Source: Comamonadaceae bacterium (GTDB lineage: Bacteria; Pseudomonadota; Gammaproteobacteria; Burkholderiales; Burkholderiaceae_C). From it: a DNA stretch of 64,000 bases. The stretch is from contig JAAFIW010000016.1 in the NCBI GenBank assembly GCA_013297875.1, forward strand, positions 1 to 64,000, written 5' to 3'. Position 1 is the stretch's first letter, and each line of letters begins with the position of its first letter. Of this stretch, positions 50,466 through 58,531 are shown in pieces. The position numbers and the translations under genes were made by a program. The notes below the pieces were generated by a model. The model was not told the DNA's origin, did not search any database, and was given only the letters and a program-made list of their open reading frames with translations.

Positions 50466-51311
50466 TCAGCTATTGCGCAAAGCGTCCGCCTGCGCGGCCA
50501 CCTCGTCCAGATCCAGCGCGTCCTGCGCATTCGCCAGATACACCTGCAGATCAGCCAGCGCCAGCGATGGGTTGCCCTGCTGGGCATGCGCAAGCCCGCG
50601 GTCGCGGTATTCGGCCCAGGCGTCGGGTAGCACGATCAGCAGGCGGTTTTGCACGGCAATCAGGCGTTGCCAGTCGGCCTGAGACTGGTGTACCTCTTTC
50701 AGGTTGCGCAACATGCGGCAGATGATGTCGCGCGGCGGCGTGGCTTGCAGGTACAGACCCAGCGGTACCTCAAAGTCGCCTACCAGGCCGCTTTTGCGCC
50801 GGTAGGGCTCCAGCCGCTCGCTGAGTTCTTCGCGGCTGAGCGACTGGCCGGTGAAAGGGTCAATCACCACCTGGCCTTTGGGCAGGTTCACCTTCACCAT
50901 GAAATGCCCCGGAAAACCCACGCCGCGCGCATGCAGGCCCAAGCCCTGCGCCAGCTCCAGCCACAGCACGGCCAGCGTGATGGGAATGCCGCGGCGGGTG
51001 CGCAGCACGGCGTTCAGGTAGCTGTTGTCGGGGTCGTAGTAGTCGTTGACGTTGCCGCCGAAATTGAGGTCTTTGAAGAAAAACTGGTTGAGCATGCGCA
51101 AGCGCTGCAAGGCAGCCGCGTCGGCGGGCAGGCGGCGCTTGATGCGCGCCAGCAGCTGATCCACATCGTCCAGCACCTGCTGCACATCCAGCTCGGGGTA
51201 TTCGTCTTGCGCCAGGCTGGCGGCAGCTTCCAGCAGCGGGAAATGCTCGTCGCTTTGCACCAGATTGGCGAAATATTCGAGCGGGGTGGGGGTGTCGTAG
51301 CTCAGTTGCAT
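50466..51311 (-). CDS. SirB1-family transglutaminase-like/TPR protein
   Basis: A 281 aa protein of the SirB1 (YchA) family. It contains a transglutaminase-like core (YYDPDNSYLNAVLRTRRGIPITLAVLWLELAQ, quoted as NSYLNAVLRTRRGIPITL; GLHARGVGFPGHFMVKV with the conserved His) and C-terminal TPR helices (ALADLQVYLANAQDALDLDE). The catalytic Cys of true transglutaminases is not evident, so an enzymatic role is doubtful. The start at 51311 (MQLSYDTPTPLEY) is used. It is convergent with hisD with only 4 bp between stops and follows murJ. Confidence 0.88.
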   Translation of the reverse strand: MQLSYDTPTPLEYFANLVQSDEHFPLLEAAASLAQDEYPELDVQQVLDDVDQLLARIKRRLPADAAALQRLRMLNQFFFKDLNFGGNVNDYYDPDNSYLNAVLRTRRGIPITLAVLWLELAQGLGLHARGVGFPGHFMVKVNLPKGQVVIDPFTGQSLSREELSERLEPYRRKSGLVGDFEVPLGLYLQATPPRDIICRMLRNLKEVHQSQADWQRLIAVQNRLLIVLPDAWAEYRDRGLAHAQQGNPSLALADLQVYLANAQDALDLDEVAAQADALRNS

Positions 51312-51349
51312 ATTGCGTAGCCTTTGCGCACTTTGCGTTGAATTCCAGA

Positions 51350-52927
51350 CTAGCGCTTGAGCAGCGCCCGCAGCTTCAAACCCGCCGCCCACAGCGCTAT
51401 GAAATAAATAGCTGCCGCAGCAGTAATTGAAAGGGCTAGTAGCCCAATTCGCTTCAAACCATCGCTTTTTAGCTCAATCCAGGGTGTAGCCTGGCTGGCC
51501 CACATCAAAAACACCGCCAGGAAGGCGCTGGCCGCCACCACCTGCAGCGCAAACAGGCCCCAGCCGGGCAGCGGCTGGTAGCTGCCCCGGCGGATCAGGC
51601 CGATCAGCAGCCACAGCGCGTTGATCAGCGCGCCGATGCTGATGGACAACGTCAACGCGGCGTGGGCAAACACCGGCACCAGAAAATAATTCAGCGCCTG
51701 CGTGATGGCCAGCACCGCCAGCGCAATCAGCATGGGCGTGCGTGTGTCCTGGCTGGCAAAAAAGCCCGAGGCCAGCACCTTGATGGCCACCAGCCCCAGC
51801 AGGCCCACGCCGTAGCTGGCCAGCGCCAGCGACACCTGCACCACGTCGCGGTCTGAAAACGCGCCGTGGTGAAACAGTGTGGCCACCAAAGGCTTGGCAA
51901 AAATAAACAGGGCCAGCGCCGCCGGCACGCTCATCAGCACCACCAGGCGCAGGCCCCAATCGAGTAGCGACGAATACTGCGCCGTGTCTTGCGCGGCCCG
52001 CGCCGCCGACAGCTGGGGAATCAGCACCACGCCCAGCGCCACGCCCAGCAAGGCAGTGGGGAATTCCATCAAACGGTCGGCGTAGTAAATCCAGCTGACG
52101 CTGCCGGTGGCCAGGTGCGAGGCGATTTGCGTGTTGATGAGCATGGAAATCTGCGCCACGCTCACACCCAGCAGCGCAGGCAGCATCAGTTTTGCTATGT
52201 TTTGTGTAGCTGGTTGTGCCCATGCAGCCTGCACGTGAGACCATTTCAGCCCAATTTTGGGCAAAAGGCCCAGTTTTTTGAGTGCCGGGACCTGCACCGC
52301 CAGTTGCAGCGCGCCGCCCACCATCACGCCCACCGCAAGCGTGTAAATTGAGGGAATGCCGCGCGCCGCAAACCAGGGCGCGCCCAGCCAGCCCACCAGC
52401 CACAGGGAGGCAATCATCGCCAGGTTCAGCAGCACTGGCGTAGCAGCTGGCACGGCAAACCGTTTCCAGGTGTTCAGCACCCCGGCGGCCAGCGCCACCA
52501 GCGACATGAAGGCGATGTAGGGAAACATGATGCGGGTCATGACCACCGCTGCCTGGTAGCTGTGCGGCTCCTGCTTCAGGCCGCTGGCCATGGCCCATAC
52601 CAACAACGGCGCGGCCAGCACGCCCAGCACGCTCAAGCCCAGCACCGCCCACGCCAGCACGGTGGCGGCAGCATCAATCAGCGTGCGGGTGGCCTCATCG
52701 CCTTCTTTTTCGCGGGTGGCGGCCAGCGTGGGTACAAAGGCCTGGCTGAATGCGCCTTCGGCAAACAGGCGACGAAACAGGTTGGGAATGCGAAACGCGA
52801 CGGTGAACGCGTCGGTAAGCGCTCCTGCGCCAAAGGTGGCGGCCATGAGCAAATCGCGCACCAGACCGGTGATGCGGGAGGCCAGCGTGAGCAGGGAAAC
52901 GGTGGAGGCGGCGCGGAGCAAAGACAC
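51350..52927 (-). CDS. murJ: lipid II flippase MurJ
   Basis: A 525 aa, 14-helix MOP-superfamily flippase for peptidoglycan lipid II. TVSLLTLASRITGLVRDLLMAATFGAG (quoted as LASRITGLVRDLLMA), RRLFAEGAFSQAFVP and ASGFFASQDTRTPML are family signatures. Two segments are encoded by dispersed repeats on the opposite strand: KWSHVQAAWAQPATQNIAKL (about residues 226-245) and GLLALSITAAAAIYFIA (about 491-510), the latter forming much of the last membrane helix. Both keep the frame. murJ is divergent from rpsT, a common arrangement in this order. Confidence 0.95.
   Translation of the reverse strand: MSLLRAASTVSLLTLASRITGLVRDLLMAATFGAGALTDAFTVAFRIPNLFRRLFAEGAFSQAFVPTLAATREKEGDEATRTLIDAAATVLAWAVLGLSVLGVLAAPLLVWAMASGLKQEPHSYQAAVVMTRIMFPYIAFMSLVALAAGVLNTWKRFAVPAATPVLLNLAMIASLWLVGWLGAPWFAARGIPSIYTLAVGVMVGGALQLAVQVPALKKLGLLPKIGLKWSHVQAAWAQPATQNIAKLMLPALLGVSVAQISMLINTQIASHLATGSVSWIYYADRLMEFPTALLGVALGVVLIPQLSAARAAQDTAQYSSLLDWGLRLVVLMSVPAALALFIFAKPLVATLFHHGAFSDRDVVQVSLALASYGVGLLGLVAIKVLASGFFASQDTRTPMLIALAVLAITQALNYFLVPVFAHAALTLSISIGALINALWLLIGLIRRGSYQPLPGWGLFALQVVAASAFLAVFLMWASQATPWIELKSDGLKRIGLLALSITAAAAIYFIALWAAGLKLRALLKR
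51396..51460 (+). repeat. GCTGCTTGAGC repeat inside murJ (C-terminal helix)
   Basis: The plus strand reads GCTATGAAATAAATAGCTGC, then CGCAGCAGTAATTGAAAGGG and CTAGTAGCCCAATTCGCTT. murJ reads the other strand, producing an Ala/Ile/Leu helix in the same frame as the two repeat-encoded signal peptides. Confidence 0.8.
52192..52252 (+). repeat. GCTGCTTGAGC repeat inside murJ (CACGTG variant)
   Basis: The plus strand reads TTGCTATGTTTTGTGTAGCT, then GGTTGTGCCCATGCAGCCTG and CACGTGAGACCATTT. This sub-type is also at 8296 and 62037. murJ reads the other strand in frame. Confidence 0.75.
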
Positions 52928-52958
52928 GCGGCGATTATTGCACCCCCAAAACGGGAGC

Positions 52959-52987
52959 TTGGGGTTTGGCAGGGGCCGTCATATAAT
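52959..52987 (+). promoter_or_regulatory. rpsT promoter
   Basis: TTGGGG (52959-52964) and TATAAT (52982-52987) are separated by 17 bp. The discriminator after the -10 (CTCGGGC) is GC-rich, as expected for a ribosomal-protein promoter under stringent control. The ATG lies 47 bp further on. Confidence 0.75.
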
Positions 52988-53034
52988 CTCGGGCTTTGCT
53001 GGCAACATCCTCAAACCCTTAAAGGACATCATTC

Positions 53035-53337
53035 ATGGCTTCAGCCAAACCCAAAAAGAAAAACCCGCGCCTGGCATCAGGCCGCAAACGCGTCCGCCAG
53101 GACACCAAAATCAACGCCGCCAACACCTCGCTGCGCTCCATGTACCGCACGGCGGTGAAGAACGTCGAGAAAGCCGTTCTGGCCGGCGACAAGGCCAAGG
53201 CCACCGAGCTGTTTGGCAAGATGCAGGCTGTGGTGGACACCGTGGCCGACAAGGAAATCTTCCACAAAAACAAAGCCGCTCGCGACAAGAGCCGCCTGTC
53301 AGCCAAGGTGAAAGCCCTGGCCCTGGCAACAGCCTGA
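53035..53337 (+). CDS. rpsT: 30S ribosomal protein S20
   Basis: A 100 aa, highly basic helical protein: [39 protein letters not shown] and [20 protein letters not shown] are diagnostic of S20, which binds 16S rRNA early in 30S assembly. It is preceded by its own promoter and AAAGGA site, and followed by a terminator. Confidence 0.97.
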   Translation: MASAKPKKKNPRLASGRKRVRQDTKINAANTSLRSMYRTAVKNVEKAVLAGDKAKATELFGKMQAVVDTVADKEIFHKNKAARDKSRLSAKVKALALATA

Positions 53338-53452
53338 TCGACTCAGGCCAAACCCTCGCCTGATGCATCAGCATTCAGGCAACCAGCCCGGAGTGGCTCG
53401 CAATAAACCACCCCGCCGTTTGACAACGGTGCGCTGCCAGCAAAGAAAAAGC

Positions 53453-53487
53453 AAAAACCGCCAGAGCGCAAGTTCTGGCGGTTTTTT
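53453..53487 (+). terminator. rpsT terminator
   Basis: AAACCGCCAGA GCGCAAG TTCTGGCGGTTTTTT gives an 11-bp GC-rich stem followed by six T residues. Confidence 0.9.
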
Positions 53488-53502
53488 GTTGGGCGGTTTA
53501 AA

Positions 53503-53522
53503 AGTTATACTTAAAGATAACT
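53503..53522. promoter_or_regulatory. candidate mazEF operator/promoter
   Basis: The inverted repeat AGTTAT-N8-ATAACT contains a TTATACT -10-like hexamer and lies 15 bp before the mazE ATG. AbrB-type antitoxins commonly bind such palindromes to repress their own operon. Confidence 0.5.
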
Positions 53523-53536
53523 CAAGGGGTCTGTTT

Positions 53537-53806
53537 ATGCATACCACGCGTTTGCGCAAAGTTGGCGGCTCGGTGATGCTGGCTGTTCCGCCTGCATTCT
53601 TGGATGTGTTGGCTCTGCGCGCTGGCACCACCGTTGGCTTGGTCACCGACAGCGGCCCTGACGGTATCCGCTTGATTGTTCAACCGACCAAGGCACCACG
53701 GTACACATTGGAAGAATTGCTGGCCCAGTGTGACCCCAACGCCGAACCCTCTGAGGAAGACCGCGCCTGGCTGGATGCGAAGCCTGTCGGCAACGAGCTG
53801 ATTTGA
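53537..53806 (+). CDS. mazE: MazE-like (AbrB fold) antitoxin
   Basis: An 89 aa antitoxin. The N-terminus HTTRLRKVGGSVMLAVPPAF and LALRAGTTVGLVTD form the swapped-hairpin DNA-binding domain, and an acidic C-terminus (EELLAQCDPNAEPSEEDRAW) would neutralise the toxin; this ChpBI/PemI-like tail is typical. The ATG at 53537 is used; longer upstream frames run through the rpsT terminator. Its stop overlaps the toxin ATG. Confidence 0.9.
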   Translation: MHTTRLRKVGGSVMLAVPPAFLDVLALRAGTTVGLVTDSGPDGIRLIVQPTKAPRYTLEELLAQCDPNAEPSEEDRAWLDAKPVGNELI

Positions 53807-54138
53807 TGGAGCGCGGCGACATTTATTGGGTCAATCTTGACCCCACGTCGGGTCACGAACAAAAGGGCACCCGTCCTGTGTTGGTCATCTCGCCAGGGCC
53901 TTTCAATCAGGTCACCAAAACGCCTGTTGTGCTGCCCATCACCAGCAGCGGCGGCTTTGTCAGGACTTTGGGGTTTGCCGTGTCCCTGACCCATGCGAAT
54001 ACCAAAACGACGGGCGTGATTCGTTGTGATCAGCCCCGCGCCGTGGATCTCGCCTCCCGCCAGGCGCGCAAGGTTGAAAGCGTGCCGCAATCCATCGTTG
54101 ACGAGGTGCTGGCTAAGTTGGTGCCGATTTTGAGTTGA
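53806..54138 (+). CDS. mazF: MazF/ChpB-family mRNA interferase toxin
   Basis: A 110 aa endoribonuclease toxin. ERGDIYWVNLDPTSGHEQKG with TRPVLVISPGPFN, VLPITSSGG and VIRCDQPRAVDLASRQARKV match the MazF/PemK fold, including the conserved GxDxxP-like start and the QPR loop. The ATG at 53806 lies within the mazE stop region (TGATGG), giving tight coupling. Confidence 0.92.
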   Translation: MERGDIYWVNLDPTSGHEQKGTRPVLVISPGPFNQVTKTPVVLPITSSGGFVRTLGFAVSLTHANTKTTGVIRCDQPRAVDLASRQARKVESVPQSIVDEVLAKLVPILS

Positions 54139-54463
54139 TGGGTGACGGGCCATTGGCCGCATCCGGCAACAAACACGCCTCCGTCACCTGCAGCCCGTTG
54201 TCGTGCGCAAAGTTCAGCACAAAGTCCCAGGCCATCACATCGGCCTCGCGCAGGTCGCTGTGCACCACCACGCATTTCACATGGCCCATGGCCGTGGGCA
54301 CGCACCAGGGTGAGTAGCTCAGGTGGCTGCCGGGCACGGCACCGCCGGGGCGAAAGCTGCTCATCACGCCGGCCAGGCGCTCGGCCCAATCGCTGGGGCG
54401 AAAGGTTTTTCCGTCCTGCGTCAGGCCGAGGATGAAGATTTCTTTGGCGGTGCTGGAGACCAT
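54113..54463 (-). CDS. DUF3579 protein
   Basis: A 116 aa protein with the DUF3579 pattern: KEIFILGLTQDGKTFRPSDWAERLAGVM (quoted as LGLTQDGKTFRPSDWAERL), PGSHLSYSPWCVPTAMGHVKCV and EADVMAWDFVLNFAHDNGLQ. The family is found almost only in beta-proteobacteria and has no known function. Its end overlaps the mazF stop by 26 bp (convergent), and its start is divergent from argD. Confidence 0.88.
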   Translation of the reverse strand: MVSSTAKEIFILGLTQDGKTFRPSDWAERLAGVMSSFRPGGAVPGSHLSYSPWCVPTAMGHVKCVVVHSDLREADVMAWDFVLNFAHDNGLQVTEACLLPDAANGPSPINSKSAPT

Positions 54464-54667
54464 GTGGAATAAGTGGATTGCTGCGATGCAGCACGACCCG
54501 CATCATACCGGTATTGCGTGTCAGTCTTATAGAAGACTACGGTCATGCCGCGCAGGCTTCAGCGCATCGCTGTGATGCATAAATGTCAAAAATATGTCTT
54601 TGCGCTGCACCTAAAATTCAACCCCAGCGGCCCACCCTGTTTGGGCCGTCCTGCTTTGGAGAATCGC

Positions 54668-55882
54668 ATGACCGCTGCCATCCCCGCCCATATTGAAGCC
54701 GCCTCGCCCCACACGATGAACACCTATGGCCGCCTGCCGATTGCGCTGAGCCACGGGCAGGGCGTGCGCGTGTGGGACGTAAACGGCAAGCAGTACCTGG
54801 ACGCGCTGGGCGGCATTGCCGTGAACACCCTGGGCCACAACCACCCCAAGCTGGTGCCTGCGCTGCAAGACCAGATTGCCAAAATCATTCACAGCAGCAA
54901 TTACTACCACGTGCCCAACCAGGAAAAACTGGCAGCCAAGCTGGTGGAGCTGTCGGGCTTGACGAATGCGTTTTTCTGCTGCACCGGGCTGGAAGCCAAC
55001 GAAGCCGCGCTGAAGCTGGCGCGCAAATTCGGGCACGACAAAGGCATTGAGCGCCCCGACATCGTGGTCTATGAAAAAGCCTTTCATGGCCGCAGCATCG
55101 CCACCCTGAGCGCCACTGGCAACCCCAAGGTACAGGCCGGTTTTGGCCCGCTGGTGGAAGGCTTTATTCGCGTGCCGCAAAACGACATCGAGGCCCTGAA
55201 AAAAGCCACAGAAGGCAACCCCAACGTGACCGCTGTGTTCTTTGAAACCATTCAGGGCGAAGGCGGCGTGAACCCTATGCGCATCGAATACCTGCAAGCC
55301 GTGCGCAAGCTGTGCGACGAGCGCGACTGGCTCTTGATGATTGACGAGGTGCAATGCGGCATGGGCCGCACCGGCAAGTGGTTTGCCCACCAGTGGGCTG
55401 GCATATTGCCCGACGTGATGCCGCTGGCCAAAGGCCTGGGCTCGGGCGTGCCGATTGGCGCGGTGGTGGCAGGCCCGCGCGCTGCAAACATTTTTCAACC
55501 GGGCAACCACGGCACCACCTTTGGCGGCAACCCGCTGGCCATGCGCGCGGGGGTGGAGACCATTCGCATCATGGAAGAAGACGGCTTGTTGGAAAACGCG
55601 TTTCTGGTGGGCGGTTACTTGCATGGCGTGCTGCACCGTGAGCTGGCGGCTTTGCCAGGCATCAAAGAAGTGCGCGGTCAGGGCCTGATGATTGGCGTGG
55701 AGCTCGCCCGCCCCTGCGGCGTGCTCACCCAGCGCGCCGCTGATGCGGGTTTGCTGATCAGCGTAACGGCCGACAGCGTTGTGCGCCTGGTGCCACCGCT
55801 GATCTTGACCCGCGCTGAGGCCGATGAAATCGTGGCCATTCTGGTGCCGCTGATCAACGCGTTTTTGGCGGAACCGGTATGA
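54668..55882 (+). CDS. argD: acetylornithine aminotransferase
   Basis: A 404 aa class III PLP aminotransferase of arginine synthesis. NHPKLVPALQDQIAKIIHSS, the FFCCTGLEANEAALKLARKFGH region, VVYEKAFHGRSIATLSATGN, DEVQCGMGRTGKWFAHQ and LAKGLGSGVPIGA with PLP-binding K255 are all present. The ATG at 54668 has a GGAG site 8 nt upstream; the frame continues to 54545 without family similarity. argF overlaps its stop by 4 bp. Confidence 0.94.
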   Translation: MTAAIPAHIEAASPHTMNTYGRLPIALSHGQGVRVWDVNGKQYLDALGGIAVNTLGHNHPKLVPALQDQIAKIIHSSNYYHVPNQEKLAAKLVELSGLTNAFFCCTGLEANEAALKLARKFGHDKGIERPDIVVYEKAFHGRSIATLSATGNPKVQAGFGPLVEGFIRVPQNDIEALKKATEGNPNVTAVFFETIQGEGGVNPMRIEYLQAVRKLCDERDWLLMIDEVQCGMGRTGKWFAHQWAGILPDVMPLAKGLGSGVPIGAVVAGPRAANIFQPGNHGTTFGGNPLAMRAGVETIRIMEEDGLLENAFLVGGYLHGVLHRELAALPGIKEVRGQGLMIGVELARPCGVLTQRAADAGLLISVTADSVVRLVPPLILTRAEADEIVAILVPLINAFLAEPV

Positions 55883-56799
55883 AGGAAATCAAGCACTACC
55901 TCAAATTCAGCGACCTGTCAGCCGACGAATACGCCTACCTGTTTGCGCGCACCGCGCTGATCAAGAAGAAATTCAAGGCCTACGAAAAACACCAGCCCTT
56001 GGTGGATCGCACCCTGGCGATGATTTTTGAAAAAGCCTCCACCCGCACCCGCGTGAGCTTTGAGGCGGGCATGTACCAGCTGGGCGGCACCGTGGTGAAC
56101 CTGACCAGCGAAGGCAGCCAACTGGGCCGCGCCGAGCCGATTGAAGACACGGCCAAAGTCATCAGCCGCATGGTTGATTTGGTGATGATTCGCACCTATG
56201 AGCAAAGCAAGATAGAAGCCTTTGCCCAGCACAGCCGCGTGCCGGTGATCAACGGCCTGACCAACGAATTTCACCCCTGTCAGATATTGGCTGACATCTT
56301 CACCTTCATTGAGCACCGGGGGAGTATCGAAGGCAAAACCGTGGCCTGGGTGGGCGACGGCAACAACATGGCCAACACCTGGCTACAAGCCGCCGAAATT
56401 TTGGGCTTTACCGTGCACCTGAGCACCCCCAGCGGCTACGAGGTTGACCAGGCCGTGGCCGGTCTGCGCGGCACCAGCAGCTACAAAGTCTTCAATCACC
56501 CCATGGACGCCTGCGCCGGTGCCCACCTGGTCACCACCGACGTGTGGACCAGCATGGGCTTTGAAGCCGAAAACGAAGAGCGCCGCAAAGCCTTTATCGA
56601 CTGGTGCGTAGACGAAGACATGATGGCCACCGCCGCCAAAGACGCTCTGTTCATGCACTGCCTGCCCGCGCACCGCGGTGAAGAAGTCACCGCTGAAGTC
56701 ATCGACGGCCCGCAGTCCGTCGTATGGGACGAGGCGGAGAACAGGATGCACGTGCAAAAGGCACTCATGGAGTACCTTTTACTCGGGCGCCTCGCATGA
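55879..56799 (+). CDS. argF: ornithine carbamoyltransferase, anabolic
   Basis: A 306 aa enzyme forming citrulline from ornithine and carbamoyl phosphate. The carbamoyl-phosphate loop STRTR (54-58) is in EKASTRTRVSFEAGMYQLGG, with NGLTNEFHPCQILADIFT, WVGDGNNMANTW and the ornithine-binding HCLPAHRGEEVT with H260-C261. The ATGA overlap with argD indicates one operon. Length and motifs fit the anabolic trimeric type. Confidence 0.96.
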   Translation: MKEIKHYLKFSDLSADEYAYLFARTALIKKKFKAYEKHQPLVDRTLAMIFEKASTRTRVSFEAGMYQLGGTVVNLTSEGSQLGRAEPIEDTAKVISRMVDLVMIRTYEQSKIEAFAQHSRVPVINGLTNEFHPCQILADIFTFIEHRGSIEGKTVAWVGDGNNMANTWLQAAEILGFTVHLSTPSGYEVDQAVAGLRGTSSYKVFNHPMDACAGAHLVTTDVWTSMGFEAENEERRKAFIDWCVDEDMMATAAKDALFMHCLPAHRGEEVTAEVIDGPQSVVWDEAENRMHVQKALMEYLLLGRLA

Positions 56800-56870
56800 A
56801 ATGCGATGCGGCGGCGCTGTAGCGCCGACATCCTGTTTCGGTGAAGGCTCATGTGCGCAAAGCGCACGTT

Positions 56871-56885
56871 AAGGAACCTCTGAAT
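56871..56885. repeat. lone TTAAGGAACCTCTG terminus
   Basis: A single copy of the terminus of the MITE-like element at 35789 lies 20 bp from the stop of the HExxH gene. The other end is not found nearby, so this is a relic. Confidence 0.5.
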
Positions 56886-56893
56886 CCACCGGA

Positions 56894-57448
56894 TCAGCCG
56901 TTCGCCAAATAAGGAATGAGCTTGTACGGGTTGTACAGCGGATGGTTGGTGATGGCCGTGCGCAGGGCGTTGAGTGCGGCGGTATCTACTTCATGTTGAC
57001 GAAGCAGACCGTCTGCCACAGTACCGGCGGCTGCATGAAGTGAGGCACTCCAACGGCTGCGCGCAAGCCCCATCATGCGAAAGTAAAGCGCATCGGTGGT
57101 GTAGGCCGCAGCTTCGTTGTCAATGGTGGTGATGCCGCGCCCGCCAAGGCTTAAGTCCATTGACGCGTGTACCGCTTCGTGCAAAAACAAACCTCGTTCA
57201 ACCCGGCCCCTGAGCGCCCGGGTCGACAGCGTATTGGTGGCACTGTTGTACAGCGCTGCCGCTCCAGCAGGCAGCACGGACATATCGGTGGACAGCGTCA
57301 GGCGGCCAGACTCCAGGGCGTCGGCCACGCGCCGAAAGCTGCTGCTGTTCACTTGCACCTGCCAGCCGCTGGTCGCGGCAAAGGAGAAGCGTATCCGGGC
57401 TGTGGTTGCGCTGGTCAGGAGTTCGATGGCGTCTTGCTGAATCGTCAT
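56894..57448 (-). CDS. hypothetical protein with HExxH metallopeptidase-like motif
   Basis: A 184 aa protein. The segment RGLFLHEAVHASMDLS contains HEAVH (H90, E91, H94), the zinc-peptidase motif, with NEAAAYTTDALYF 25 residues later providing a possible third ligand Glu as in gluzincins. The N-terminal 60 residues (FSFAATSGWQVQVNSSSFRR, LESGRLTLSTD) are beta-rich. It has no signal peptide, so it may be a cytoplasmic protease-like or an effector-like protein. The start at 57448 (MTIQQDAIE) is used; a longer frame to 57511 is possible. It stands alone, with repeat remnants on its downstream side. Confidence 0.7.
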   Translation of the reverse strand: MTIQQDAIELLTSATTARIRFSFAATSGWQVQVNSSSFRRVADALESGRLTLSTDMSVLPAGAAALYNSATNTLSTRALRGRVERGLFLHEAVHASMDLSLGGRGITTIDNEAAAYTTDALYFRMMGLARSRWSASLHAAAGTVADGLLRQHEVDTAALNALRTAITNHPLYNPYKLIPYLANG

Positions 57449-57757
57449 GGTTGAAACCTTTCGCGTGGGACCCATAGCGGCAAAAAAAGCAACCGCACGA
57501 GTGGTAGTCAATGTGCATCAGCGGCCAACGGGGATGTGTAAGTCAAAACGGTTTGGCGATACAAATTGTGTGATTCGCTGCACGAGGGGAGTCGTTTTGT
57601 GAATTGCTGCACGCAGTTGGTTTAGGGTCTGATTGAGGCCGTTGCAGCAGGTGTCAGCCTTGACGTGCGGATGCCTGAAAAGGTACAACGGCTTGATTCA
57701 TAAGCCCTTTTTCACCCCTTATTCTCAAATCCCCCAAAATTTGAAACACTGCGGGGC
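57449..57757. other. 309-bp intergenic region with no recognised element
   Basis: The region lies between two divergent genes and should contain both promoters. I see no repeat, hairpin or gene that I can support. Confidence 0.6.
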
Positions 57758-58195
57758 ATGAACACCTCAGCCCTGCCCCAAGACCCCTGGAACGTCAAAC
57801 TCAAGGCCAAGAAGCTGCCCAAGCGGGTCAAGCTTGATAAGGACTTTGCCGGCATCAAGGCGGGCAGCATGCTGTTTGTGGGCACGCCGCAAATCATTTA
57901 TGCCTATGTGCGAAAAATCCCGCTGGGGCAAACGCGCACCATCGAGCGCATGCGCCGCGAACTGGCCCGCAAAAACCAGTGCGACGCCACCTGCCCGGTG
58001 AGCACCGCGATCTTTCTGCGCATCAGCGCCGAGGCTGCGATTGAGCAGATGAACAGTGGCGAGCCCGCCGCTGCGGTGGCACCGTTTTGGCGGGTGATTG
58101 AGCCCGCCTCGACCATTGCCCGCAAACTGACTGTGGACTCGCAATGGATCGCGCACCAACGGGAGATCGAGACCACCGGAGATTTGCAGGAATGA
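57758..58195 (+). CDS. conserved hypothetical protein
   Basis: A 145 aa basic, soluble protein. KLKAKKLPKRVKLDKDFAGI, RTIERMRRELARKNQCDATC and APFWRVIEPASTIARKLTVD suggest a compact helical, possibly nucleic-acid-binding fold. The C-terminal half faintly recalls the winged-helix region of alkyltransferase-like proteins (FWRVI ... HQRE), but the active-site PCHR is absent, so I do not assign it. It is convergent with the parE-like gene. Confidence 0.65.
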   Translation: MNTSALPQDPWNVKLKAKKLPKRVKLDKDFAGIKAGSMLFVGTPQIIYAYVRKIPLGQTRTIERMRRELARKNQCDATCPVSTAIFLRISAEAAIEQMNSGEPAAAVAPFWRVIEPASTIARKLTVDSQWIAHQREIETTGDLQE

Positions 58196-58218
58196 CCCGA
58201 TAGCTCCAACCGCAGCCA

Positions 58219-58521
58219 CTACAAATCCTCCGCCCGATAGCCCGATTCCTTTTGATGGCGGATGCGCGCTACCTGTACGGTGTCGTTGGCTTCATCAAAT
58301 CGGTAGCGGGCCAAATAGCCGCTGCGCCCGCGGGAAATGATCAGTTCGCGCAGCCCTTGCTCAACCGGCCGCCCAATGGCGGGTTGGTGTGTCAGCACGT
58401 GCAAGGCGTCGAACAGAAAATCAATCAGGTGATGGGCCAACGGATCCTGGCTCTGGCTCAGAAATTCTTCGAGCCGCAGCACGTCGTCCAGGGCTGCATC
58501 GCTCAGGTAAACCTGGGGCAT
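58219..58521 (-). CDS. ParE/RelE-family toxin 2
   Basis: A 100 aa toxin of the RelE/ParE superfamily: VYLSDAALDDVLRLEEFLSQ, LIDFLFDALHVLTHQPAIGR, then the sheet RELIISRGRSGYLARYRFDE and VQVARIRHQKESGY, which is the canonical ParE end. The start at 58521 (MPQVYLSD) is used because the longer frame overlaps the antitoxin. It lies 10 bp after the antitoxin stop. Confidence 0.9.
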   Translation of the reverse strand: MPQVYLSDAALDDVLRLEEFLSQSQDPLAHHLIDFLFDALHVLTHQPAIGRPVEQGLRELIISRGRSGYLARYRFDEANDTVQVARIRHQKESGYRAEDL

Positions 58522-58531
58522 GAACCTAGAT

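Noticed and set aside
54464-54667. Possible arginine-repressor box before argD (ATGCATAAATGTCA)
   Set aside because: The match to an ARG box is poor and no partner box was seen, so it was not annotated.
57758-58195. Assignment of the hypothetical gene as an alkyltransferase-like DNA repair protein
   Set aside because: Only a vague FWRVI...HQRE resemblance; the PCHR active site and helix-turn-helix core cannot be recognised.
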